NCBI RefSeq assembly: GCF_000422705.1
Contig: NZ_AUGO01000003.1
Span: forward strand, 372,001-436,000
Length of the DNA: 64,000 nucleotides
Direction of reading: 5' to 3'
From: Flavobacterium soli DSM 19725
Lineage (GTDB): Bacteria; Bacteroidota; Bacteroidia; Flavobacteriales; Flavobacteriaceae
The notes beneath the pieces are model-generated. The model saw nothing but the letters and a program-made list of their open reading frames with translations. It had not been told where the DNA came from and did not search any database. The translations under genes and the position numbers were made by a program. Positions 8,852 through 16,249 of the stretch are shown piece after piece (the first letter of the stretch is position 1; every line of letters starts with the position of its first letter).

Positions 8852-10012
8852 TTAAGATTTTATAAATACATTAAGCTTTAATTTTAACTCTATTTTCTTA
8901 TCTTCCCGTTTTATTCTCAGATGCAAACTGTCATTGGCTTTGAGATCTTCGACAAACTTGTCGAGGTCTATTTTTTCTACAGGTACATTGTTTACTTCAA
9001 TGATTTGGTCGTTCATCCGGATTCCTTTTCTATACGCCTCAGAGTTTTCCACAATCCCTGCTATAATCCACTTTTCCCCTGTATCGAAAAAAGAAATACT
9101 ACGAAACAATTTATTTTTATTTCTGTTAAAATTTTTATTAGGCTTTAACCATATTTTTTCTTTCTGATGATCAAAAATTATATTAAAATCATCTAATAAA
9201 TCGTTCCCTATGATTCCCATGTAGTTGGGATTTGCCAACGCACCCAAAGTATCAGTTGAAACGGTCATAATCAGTTTTTTTAATTTAAATTTTCCTAGAT
9301 CAGCTGCCACGACAGGTAAAAAATATCCGTTTGAATCCCCTCCTACACCACCTTTTGCAAAAAATTTCTTTTTATCCGTTGCGTTATGGATACCATCTGA
9401 CATAAAAAAATTGCTGTTCAAAATAGTCTGATCAGACCCAGTATCAAGCATAAACTTCCCTTGTATCTTTTTCCCATTCTTCAATATTATTGACAAGGGG
9501 AGATAAATTTTGTAATCTTCAAATTGTGCATTTACTGATTCATATCCTTTAACCGAATTTATGAATATAATTTTTTGGGAAACATAATCTATCATATACG
9601 GTTTTTGTGCAAAAGTTTGAATCCCAGCGATACCATCTATCGTTTTTCCAACCATACTTTTCAGATCAAGCATAGCAGTTGATGTCGAAAAACGATCTTC
9701 TTTCTCGCTAAACTTAAAATGGATAGTATCTGTAATTAATTTAGCAGTTCTAGTTGAGTTTCCTATACCACTTATTTTAATGTCCTTAGTTTTGTAATCA
9801 AGTCCATTTTTATTGCAAAACAGTGAATCTAAACTTACTCCATTCCATCCTGTGTCAAATATAAAGTTACCATGAATTTTGTCTTTCACATTTACATTAA
9901 GGTACAGGTGGTTATTGTATCGGATAGATATCGAATCTATTGGTGTAATTTTTTTTGAACAGGAACCAAAAGACAATGAAGACATAATGAGGAGAAAAAG
10001 TTTTTTTTTCAT
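8852..10012 (-). CDS. Aspartic-protease-like lipoprotein with C-terminal PDZ domain
   Basis: A 386-aa protein with a lipoprotein signal (SFGSC, Cys at about residue 18), so it is probably anchored in a periplasm-facing membrane. Two retropepsin/pepsin-like active-site motifs occur in one chain: FIFDTGWNG near residue 55 and FMLDTGSDQT near residue 192, with GIIGNDLL near the end of the second lobe. A PDZ-like domain follows (GIRMNDQIIEVNNVPVEKIDL). The first motif has Trp where Ser/Ala/Thr is usual. Similar aspartyl-protease/PDZ proteins are common in Bacteroidota, but here the gene is second in the peptide operon, 85 bp after the precursor and 4 bp before the modifying-enzyme candidate. A role in trimming the exported peptide, or in immunity against it, is inference. 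Confidence 0.8.
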   Translation of the reverse strand: MKKKLFLLIMSSLSFGSCSKKITPIDSISIRYNNHLYLNVNVKDKIHGNFIFDTGWNGVSLDSLFCNKNGLDYKTKDIKISGIGNSTRTAKLITDTIHFKFSEKEDRFSTSTAMLDLKSMVGKTIDGIAGIQTFAQKPYMIDYVSQKIIFINSVKGYESVNAQFEDYKIYLPLSIILKNGKKIQGKFMLDTGSDQTILNSNFFMSDGIHNATDKKKFFAKGGVGGDSNGYFLPVVAADLGKFKLKKLIMTVSTDTLGALANPNYMGIIGNDLLDDFNIIFDHQKEKIWLKPNKNFNRNKNKLFRSISFFDTGEKWIIAGIVENSEAYRKGIRMNDQIIEVNNVPVEKIDLDKFVEDLKANDSLHLRIKREDKKIELKLKLNVFIKS

Positions 10013-10097
10013 GGCTTAATTATTAAAAGATAAGCGGAGATTTCTCCGCTTATCTTAAATGTAAACTTCCCAAAAAATTAAATGCTTTTAGGGGAAA

Positions 10098-10331
10098 TTA
10101 AAATTTAATTTTAATTGTTCCAGTAAAAGTCGGTTGACCTCCAACTGGAACACTAACTCCAGCTCCAATTTCCCAAGATGTTGAAGGTGTAGAAGGTGCT
10201 ACTGTAGTTGGTGCAGCTGTCGTTGGAGCATCATGACAAGCATTGTCTGTACCTCCACTAATACTAGCCAATAAATCATTTGAAGCTACAGCTTCTGCTC
10301 TTTCTTTTAGAGCGTCTAAACTTAATTTCAT
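10098..10331 (-). CDS. Double-glycine leader peptide precursor (putative bacteriocin or signalling RiPP)
   Basis: A 77-aa precursor with a 27-aa leader rich in charged residues that ends in LLASISGG, a classic C39 cleavage site, and a 50-aa core. The core starts TDNACHD, runs through a Thr/Pro/Ala-rich linker (about residues 35-51), and ends in an amphipathic, strand-like segment with a final Phe (TFTGTIKIKF). It holds a single Cys (residue 32), so no internal disulfide or lanthionine pair is possible. I placed the start at the ATG at 10331. The open frame continues 26 codons upstream, but those residues look unlike any leader and would overlap the likely promoter. The exporter, adaptor and three other proteins follow on the same strand. 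It does not match a bacteriocin that I know. Confidence 0.8.
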   Translation of the reverse strand: MKLSLDALKERAEAVASNDLLASISGGTDNACHDAPTTAAPTTVAPSTPSTSWEIGAGVSVPVGGQPTFTGTIKIKF

Positions 10332-10418
10332 CTTGTTGTTTTTTAGATGATTAATAAATAATTGTAAAACTCTGATAGCATCCCAATATTCATTACTCAC
10401 CCTGTACACAAACTTTCA

Positions 10419-10426
10419 CAAATTTA
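10419..10426 (-). promoter_or_regulatory. Probable -7 element of the peptide operon
   Basis: The minus strand reads TAAATTTG, matching TAnnTTTG, and predicts an 80-90 nt leader before the precursor ATG. I see no convincing -33 TTG at the right distance, so the call is moderate. Confidence 0.4.
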
Positions 10427-10508
10427 TAGAATTCTATCAAGGCTAAAATAAATGTGTTGCTTAGAAGATGACGCTACTTTTTATCCTAAAAATGTTAAAA
10501 TCGATGAT

Positions 10509-11153
10509 TTATAAAAAACCGCTCAGAATAGCTTCCTCTACTAGACTGGAATCTTCTTTGACATCGAAAGCAGCTTTCATCTGTGCTATACGTCGTTGGA
10601 TAGCACTAAGAGAAAGCAAAAGGGTAATCTCAATTTTTTTTAACTTGTATCCTTTTGAAAGATAGAGTAAAATTTGACGATTGGTATCATCTACCATTAA
10701 ATCCTTTTTCCAGATTTCCTTGATGATGTTCTTGGCTGTAGGGCTCTGATGATTGTTTCCTTCAATTATTTGTAAAATAGTCCAGGGTAGATTTTCAGGA
10801 GTAATATCATTTTTTACAATCAGCCCATCCGGTTGCAGTTTTTTAAAAATGTCATAAATAATCAATACTTCTGTATGGGCGGTAATCATGATAATTTTAC
10901 AATCTGGGTGTTGCTGTTGAATCAACCTAGCCAAATCAATTCCTGAATAAATATTTTCAGCCTCATGGGAAGGCAATCCATAATCAATTATAGCTAAATC
11001 AAACAAAACAGGATAGGCTAACCTTAAAAAAGCTTCTTTGCAGCTATAGGCTTTGTAAAAGGAAGGTGATTGAAGAAACAAGCCTTTCAAAGATAAGCTC
11101 TCTATGTATCCCGATACAGTCATTGGATGGTCATCTACAACAAGTACATTCAT
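10509..11153 (-). CDS. LuxR/NarL-type response regulator
   Basis: Two-component response regulator of 214 aa that should bind DNA when phosphorylated. The receiver begins MNVLVVDDHP with the acidic pair at Asp7-Asp8, and the phosphoacceptor is Asp57 in AIIDYGLPS. The C-terminal part (about 150-214) reads DDTNRQILLYLSKGYKLKKI then LSLSAIQRRIAQMKAAF, a degenerate LuxR-type helix-turn-helix. It lies 177 bp upstream of the peptide precursor on the same strand and diverges from the LytTR gene. The TPR histidine kinase at 12.5-14.5 kb has the HisKA_3 domain that usually partners this regulator type, so it is the likely cognate kinase. Control of the peptide operon is inferred from position. Confidence 0.87.
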   Translation of the reverse strand: MNVLVVDDHPMTVSGYIESLSLKGLFLQSPSFYKAYSCKEAFLRLAYPVLFDLAIIDYGLPSHEAENIYSGIDLARLIQQQHPDCKIIMITAHTEVLIIYDIFKKLQPDGLIVKNDITPENLPWTILQIIEGNNHQSPTAKNIIKEIWKKDLMVDDTNRQILLYLSKGYKLKKIEITLLLSLSAIQRRIAQMKAAFDVKEDSSLVEEAILSGFL

Positions 11154-11239
11154 AAAAAAAAAATTAACAAAGTAGATACTTTTTATAGCTTCAGAAAAAA
11201 AAGCCTTTGCGTAGTTTGCACCGTTTATTTAAATGCGTT

Positions 11240-11953
11240 ATGCAATTCTCCTTTATATTAGTTGACAATGATGATTCCTACATGAAGGAAACGCTAGAAC
11301 TTTTAGAAAATTTTCCTGATTATTTTTGCGTTGGACATTTCAAAGATAATGAAATGGCAATAAAACAAATAATAAAACTAAAACCGCAACTGGTTTTGAT
11401 GCGAATTGGGAACAAATTTAATAATAATGTGTTATCGTTTCAGACAATCGCAGAATTATTTCAATATGTGCATCCAATCCCTTATTTTATTGCATTGGCT
11501 TCATCTCCAGAATTTGCATTAGATGCTATACAGTCGGGTTTTTCAGATTACTTGATGGGACCGCTATCAGTGCACCAATTAGGAAAATCATTTTTCAAGT
11601 TTGAGAAGCGGGCACCTGAAAAAAAAAGCACTGTCATTTGTATCAAATCCTACAGCGACTACCAGTTTGTAAATCTTGAAGAGATAGTATATCTAAAGGC
11701 AGATAATAATACTACAGATATACAACTTATAAATGGCAAGGTAGTGAATGCCTATAAAACCCTGAAGCATTTTGAAAATGCATTGCCTTTTTATTTTCTA
11801 AGAATTCACAAAAGCTATATTGTGAATGTGAACCACGTTTCCAGGATACACTTTAGCAAATCCAAATGCTATATGAACTATAAGGAAGTACTACCGTTTT
11901 CAATCACTTACAGGGAAAATATAGAGGTAATAATTAGAAAGATTGACATCTGA
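11240..11953 (+). CDS. LytTR-family DNA-binding regulator with degenerate receiver
   Basis: A 237-aa protein made of a receiver-like domain (about 1-125) and a C-terminal LytTR DNA-binding domain (about 135-237, with YLKADNNTTDIQL and FLRIHKSYIVNVNHV). In LytTR regulators the receiver normally has LxLLDIxMP. Here the matching segment is LVLMRIGNKF, so the phosphoacceptor Asp is replaced by Arg55, and the usual Lys-Pro at the end of strand 5 is Gly-Pro (MGPLS). The acidic pocket VDNDD is kept. It probably acts without phosphorylation. The frame opens at a TTG (11207), but I prefer the ATG at 11240, which starts directly at the first strand (MQFSFILVDN). It is divergent from the LuxR-type regulator. 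Confidence 0.87.
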   Translation: MQFSFILVDNDDSYMKETLELLENFPDYFCVGHFKDNEMAIKQIIKLKPQLVLMRIGNKFNNNVLSFQTIAELFQYVHPIPYFIALASSPEFALDAIQSGFSDYLMGPLSVHQLGKSFFKFEKRAPEKKSTVICIKSYSDYQFVNLEEIVYLKADNNTTDIQLINGKVVNAYKTLKHFENALPFYFLRIHKSYIVNVNHVSRIHFSKSKCYMNYKEVLPFSITYRENIEVIIRKIDI

Positions 11954-12273
11954 TGGGTAACCGATAAAAATCATAATTTATGATAGAGGATTTCGCCCTT
12001 TAGAAATAGGACAAACCTCTCAGATCCTACTACTTCACTATTAACTCTCTCAAAATAAAATTTTTACAAATTTTACCTACTTAATTTGCAACTGATTTGA
12101 AACACTAAATCACTAGAAGCTTCTACTTCGCTATCAAGTTTGGGGAAACATTTAATACATAAAAAATGTCATAACTGATAGTTCAGAATAGCTAATTCCC
12201 AGCTTTTCTAAAAAACGTAACCCGCATTTTGCGGAAGTTGCTGAATATACTCATAGTTACAAAATTTATTTTT
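11954..12273. other. Intergenic stretch without a recognised gene
   Basis: These 320 bp lie between the LytTR gene and the small lipoprotein gene. No frame looks coding, and I see no clear TAnnTTTG promoter. A very short hairpin (CCGCA/TGCGG at 12222-12234) is the only compact structure. It probably holds the lipoprotein promoter. Confidence 0.5.
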
Positions 12274-12462
12274 ATGAAAAAGCTATTTATTTTTACGAGT
12301 TGTTGCTTTATAGCAATTCTTTTTACAACATCTTGCACCTCCGAAAGCATCGAAGACGACAAAACAATAATACAGAATAACAATACCCCTCAAGTGCCTA
12401 CTCCACCACCTCCCATTGAGCACGGAGACGATGACAAGGATAAGGATAAAGACCGTGATTAG
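12274..12462 (+). CDS. Small lipoprotein with proline stretch and acidic tail
   Basis: A 62-aa predicted lipoprotein. It has a Lys start and a hydrophobic core, then a lipobox ending LFTTSC (Cys at about residue 21). A polar linker follows with TPPPPIEHG, and a C-terminal run of alternating Asp and Lys (DDDKDKDKDRD). The mature part is only about 42 residues, with no recognisable fold. An alternative upstream start exists at 12229 (TTG), but the ATG at 12274 gives a proper signal sequence. It is followed 4 bp later by a strong terminator and then the histidine kinase gene. Immunity protein, sensor accessory or unprocessed signal are all possible; none is shown by the sequence. Confidence 0.65.
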   Translation: MKKLFIFTSCCFIAILFTTSCTSESIEDDKTIIQNNNTPQVPTPPPPIEHGDDDKDKDKDRD

Positions 12463-12466
12463 AAAC

Positions 12467-12501
12467 AATAACCCAAATAGATTTATTTTATTTGGGTTAT
12501 T
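12467..12501 (+). terminator. Intrinsic terminator after the small lipoprotein gene
   Basis: AATAACCCAAAT (12467-12478) and ATTTGGGTTATT (12490-12501) form a perfect 12-bp stem with an 11-nt loop, followed by a T-rich run. It separates the small lipoprotein transcript from the histidine kinase gene. Confidence 0.8.
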
Positions 12502-12539
12502 TTATTTATTTTTGGTTAGATTACTTACCAATCATTAAA

Positions 12540-14543
12540 ATGTGTAAATTAAAGATCTGCCTGTACTTCGTTTTTTTAGTAGGGATTACGGCTTGTGTCC
12601 ATAAAAGTGAAAAATCTGATACGATAAACATTGATAAATATTTTGATAGTATTAATTCTGAATCGATAGAAAATGCAATAAAATTGAAATATGTTGATAC
12701 TGCATACCATTTGCTGGCAGCTGAAAATAATGATGCTACAAACAGGAAATTGATCTCGATATTGGCAAGGGAATATTTCATATTAGATCAAAATGATGCT
12801 TACTTAAAAGCTTCCAAAGAATTATACAGCCAATCAATTTTAGCACACGACACTTCATATACAGCAAAGGCATTATATTATATTGGAGATTATTATGAAA
12901 ATGAACGAATCACCGATAGTGCCTTTAAATACTATTCCAAAGCAGAAAAATTATATGGGATTATTAAAGACACATTAAATACTGGTCGTACAAAGCTTTA
13001 TAAGGCTGGAGTCTTATACGATGCTGGTATTTTTACTGAAAGTGAGATTCAAACAGCGAAGGCATTGGAGTTTTTAAATACCACAGAAAATGAGAGGTTG
13101 GTGTATGAAGGTTACAACTTGATGGCATTGAATCTTAAGGAGCTTAATGACTATACGAATTCCATGAAATATTTTAACTTGGCCTTGGAAAAGTTGGACA
13201 TACTGGAACAAAAAAAATATAATCCAGATAAACTTATAAAGTCTAGGGCATCTATTTACAATAACTTGGGAGGGCTTTATGAAAAAACAGAAAAATATTC
13301 CGAAGCTATCAAACTCTATCAGAAGGGAATCGAAACACAAGGAATTAGGAAAAATCATCCTAGGCTGTATGCTATGTTATTGAACAATCTAGCAGAATCT
13401 TTATCAAAAACAGGAAGCACTCATACTAAAATTGAAGAACTATTGTTGGAATCTTTAAAAATAAGAGAGGAAAATAAAATTGAAGAGGGTATAGTAAGCA
13501 GTAAAATTAGCATTGGAGAATTCTATCTGCTTAAAAAAGAAACAAAAAAGGGTATTGAATACATTAGAGAAGGATATGAATTGGCAAAAAAAATCAGCAG
13601 CAGTTATGACAGTAAGAAGAGTTTGAAGTTGTTATCCACAATTGATAGTCTAAATAGTACCTATTACAATAATCTTTATATTAGACTTAATGACAGTCTC
13701 CAGCAAGTCGATAGAATAGCTAAGAACAAGTTTGCTAGGATTGCTTATGAGACAAATCAGATTGAAAAGAAAAATGCATTTCTTTCAAAGAAGAATAGGA
13801 TTATTACAATAGCCGGATTGGTTATTATTCTCATATTGGGATCGGTCATGACAATTTACAGGCTTAAATCAAAAAATAGAGAACTCTTGCTGATAAAGGA
13901 CCAAAATGAGGCCAACGAAAAAATTTATCAGCTGATGCTGATGCAAAAAAGTAAAACTGATGAGGTTAGAGTAGAGGAGAGAAACAGGATTGCTATGGAA
14001 TTGCATGACGGTATAGTAAATAGGGTTTTTACCACCCGTTACAACTTGATGCAACTTCAATCGGAACAAAAGGCTAGAAAGGAAGAATTGGTTCAAGAGT
14101 TGATTGCGGCTGAAAATGAAATTAGGAAGGTTTCACATGAACTACAGGAGAATCTATTATTCGAGGATAAAATTTTTCAAAATGCTTTACAGGATTTAAT
14201 TCAGATGCAAAAAAATGAGTTCGACACTGTATTCGACCTCTATGTTGATAAATTTATAGAATGGTCACAAATCACAAGTGAAAGTAAGGTGCAGATGTAT
14301 AGGATAATACAAGAAGCCGTACAGAACATAAATAAATATTCCCACGCTAAAAATGCTGATATAATGTTTCTAAGGACAGGTGAGAAAATTACAATATACA
14401 TTGAGGACAATGGTGTCGGTTTTGATTCAGGAAAAGTTAAGGGAATGGGTTTGAAGAATATAAAACAGCGTGTATTGGCTTTGAAAGGCGAACTTAGCAT
14501 AGTTTCAAATAACGAGGGTACTATTCTAAAAATTGTATTTTAA
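12540..14543 (+). CDS. TPR-containing sensor histidine kinase, lipoprotein-type N-terminus
   Basis: A 667-aa kinase that senses something outside the cytoplasm through TPR repeats and phosphorylates a response regulator. The N-terminus carries a lipobox-like VGITAC. About 350 residues of helical TPR repeats follow (for example YNNLGGLYEKTEKYSEAIKL), then one membrane helix at about 420-440, a coiled coil, a HisKA_3 domain with phospho-His489 in AMELHDGIV, and an HATPase domain with YIEDNGVGFD and GMGLKNIKQR. I start at the ATG at 12540; the 16 codons upstream overlap AT-rich DNA directly after the terminator. This type normally pairs with LuxR-type regulators, so the gene at 10509-11153 is the likely partner although the two are not adjacent. 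Confidence 0.92.
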   Translation: MCKLKICLYFVFLVGITACVHKSEKSDTINIDKYFDSINSESIENAIKLKYVDTAYHLLAAENNDATNRKLISILAREYFILDQNDAYLKASKELYSQSILAHDTSYTAKALYYIGDYYENERITDSAFKYYSKAEKLYGIIKDTLNTGRTKLYKAGVLYDAGIFTESEIQTAKALEFLNTTENERLVYEGYNLMALNLKELNDYTNSMKYFNLALEKLDILEQKKYNPDKLIKSRASIYNNLGGLYEKTEKYSEAIKLYQKGIETQGIRKNHPRLYAMLLNNLAESLSKTGSTHTKIEELLLESLKIREENKIEEGIVSSKISIGEFYLLKKETKKGIEYIREGYELAKKISSSYDSKKSLKLLSTIDSLNSTYYNNLYIRLNDSLQQVDRIAKNKFARIAYETNQIEKKNAFLSKKNRIITIAGLVIILILGSVMTIYRLKSKNRELLLIKDQNEANEKIYQLMLMQKSKTDEVRVEERNRIAMELHDGIVNRVFTTRYNLMQLQSEQKARKEELVQELIAAENEIRKVSHELQENLLFEDKIFQNALQDLIQMQKNEFDTVFDLYVDKFIEWSQITSESKVQMYRIIQEAVQNINKYSHAKNADIMFLRTGEKITIYIEDNGVGFDSGKVKGMGLKNIKQRVLALKGELSIVSNNEGTILKIVF

Positions 14544-14772
14544 AAGTATATTAATTGATTATATTTCAAATTGGCTTGTTTTCAACTATATTACTCTATC
14601 AATAGCTGGCAAACTATTTCTTCTTTTTACTATCATAACATAAATTTTCAGCATCCTTTATTAAACTTTAAGTATCTTCATAATTGATGAACAAGATTTC
14701 TGATAAGATGATATTAATATCCCAACCCTCTTTTTCCAATTCACAAATCCCACAATTTTCCAATTATCTCAT

Positions 14773-14780
14773 TACCTTTG
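14773..14780 (+). promoter_or_regulatory. -7 element directly in front of the epimerase gene
   Basis: TACCTTTG matches TAnnTTTG and ends 5 nt before the ATG, which implies a leaderless or almost leaderless mRNA. It also argues against the longer open frame that begins at 14684. Confidence 0.6.
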
Positions 14781-14785
14781 CCGCT

Positions 14786-15796
14786 ATGGTTTTAGTTACA
14801 GGAGCAACAGGTTTGGTAGGTTCGCATTTGATACTGCATTTACTCGAAAATGGAGAGGATGTTTCGGCTATTTACAGAAGTGAAAAATCCATTGCAAAAA
14901 CAAAATCGCTGTTTGAACTTTACAAAAAAGAGCAGTTGTTCACTAAAATCAATTGGATTCAGGGCGATATCAACGATATCCCTTCTTTGGAACTTGCATT
15001 CGAAAACATTCAATATGTGTATCATTGTGCAGCTTTCATCTCTTTTAATCCCTTTGACGAAGAAAAAATTCGGAAAATCAATATCGAAGGAACTTCCAAT
15101 ATCGTCAATTTTTGTTTGGATAGAAAGGTTAAGAAATTAGCCTATGTCAGTTCGATTGCTGCTTTGGGAGATTTACCCGATTATGAACAAATTATCACCG
15201 AAAAAACCGATTGGAATCCGGAGAAACCCCACAGTGATTATGCGATTTCAAAATATGGTGCCGAAATGGAAATTTGGCGTGGACAACAGGAAGGTCTGGA
15301 TGTTGTTGTAGTAAATCCAGGTGTTATTTTAGGGCCAGTCCCAAGTGTTCCAGGTTGGAACGAAGGAAGCGGAAAAATTTTCTACAAAGTTGCAAAAGGC
15401 TCAAAATATTATACCAAAGGTTCATCTGGGTTCATTGCCGTTACCGATGTAGTGCAAATTATATACAAAATGATGAAAGGCAATTTTTCGGGAGAACAAT
15501 ATATTCTAGTTGCCGAAAATATCATCTTTCAAGACCTGATGAATGAAATTGCCGAAAGTTTGAAGGTAGAGAAACCTACGGCTTACGCCAAAAAATGGAT
15601 GACCGAAATAGCCTGGCGATTGGATTGGATTTGTGCCAATTTGTTTTTTGCCAAAAGAAAACTTCCCAGATCAGTTGCAAGATCCCTTCACACTACCGAT
15701 TTATATTCGAATGAAAAAATAAAACAGGACATAGGTTTTGAATTTACTCCGATAAAGAACTATATCAAGGAAATTGCAGGCTACTATAAAAACTAG
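14786..15796 (+). CDS. NAD-dependent epimerase/dehydratase family protein
   Basis: Extended short-chain dehydrogenase of 336 aa, probably acting on a nucleotide sugar or a similar alcohol/ketone. The Rossmann motif is at the very start (VLVTGATGLVGSHL; GxxGxxG at about 7-13). The active-site triad is visible as Ser in AYVSSIAAL plus YxxxK in SDYAISKYGAE. The open frame extends 34 codons upstream, but the Rossmann strand begins at the chosen ATG and a promoter element lies just before it. The substrate cannot be read from the sequence. Its stop overlaps the convergent DUF4296 gene by 4 bp. Confidence 0.88.
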   Translation: MVLVTGATGLVGSHLILHLLENGEDVSAIYRSEKSIAKTKSLFELYKKEQLFTKINWIQGDINDIPSLELAFENIQYVYHCAAFISFNPFDEEKIRKINIEGTSNIVNFCLDRKVKKLAYVSSIAALGDLPDYEQIITEKTDWNPEKPHSDYAISKYGAEMEIWRGQQEGLDVVVVNPGVILGPVPSVPGWNEGSGKIFYKVAKGSKYYTKGSSGFIAVTDVVQIIYKMMKGNFSGEQYILVAENIIFQDLMNEIAESLKVEKPTAYAKKWMTEIAWRLDWICANLFFAKRKLPRSVARSLHTTDLYSNEKIKQDIGFEFTPIKNYIKEIAGYYKN

Positions 15797-16239
15797 TCTT
15801 TTTGCTGTAGCTTTTCCTTCAGTTTAATACCACGCTTTATAGAATCCACATTTTGCAGCGGTTTTGGCTTTTTGGGTTTCAGTTTTTTTGTATTATTTGC
15901 TACAAGAGTGTCGAATTTATTTTTTTCAGCCGTTAAGCGTTCTTCTACACGTTGATACATTTTCATGTATTCGTGAACATCAGAAGCATAGTAGTGATTA
16001 CTGCTTACAAATTGCAAACTGTCGATATCATATTTCTGGTAGATATAAGTAGAAGGCGTGATGTTCTTTTTCTCTAATGAACTAGGGTTGTTGGATTTTA
16101 TAGATTCCAAAACCGCCAGATCATAGAGAATGTTTTCCATCACCTCTTCATCAATAAGATTATCGGGTTTCTCAACAGCTGTTTGCTGACAACTGGAGAG
16201 TAGGAGTAAAGCGGTAAAAAAACATAAAACCTTTTTCAT
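15793..16239 (-). CDS. DUF4296-type lipoprotein
   Basis: A 148-aa predicted lipoprotein with lipobox LLLLSSC (Cys at about residue 17). A helical domain follows (LIDEEVMENILYDLAVLES), then IDSLQFVSSNHYYASDVHEY, a pattern I associate with DUF4296. The C-terminus is Lys/Pro-rich. Function is unknown. It starts 10 bp after the dihydroorotase stop and so is probably in the same operon with dihydroorotase and the glycosyltransferase, a gene order I recall as common in Flavobacteriaceae. Confidence 0.83.
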   Translation of the reverse strand: MKKVLCFFTALLLLSSCQQTAVEKPDNLIDEEVMENILYDLAVLESIKSNNPSSLEKKNITPSTYIYQKYDIDSLQFVSSNHYYASDVHEYMKMYQRVEERLTAEKNKFDTLVANNTKKLKPKKPKPLQNVDSIKRGIKLKEKLQQKD

Positions 16240-16249
16240 CTTCTATATT

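Noticed and set aside
10332..10409. Upstream extension of the GG-leader precursor by 26 codons
   Set aside because: The added residues do not look like a GG leader, the extension ends next to the likely promoter, and the ATG at 10331 gives a leader of normal size.
14684..14785. Upstream extension of the epimerase by 34 codons
   Set aside because: The Rossmann strand starts at the chosen ATG and a -7 element overlaps the extension.
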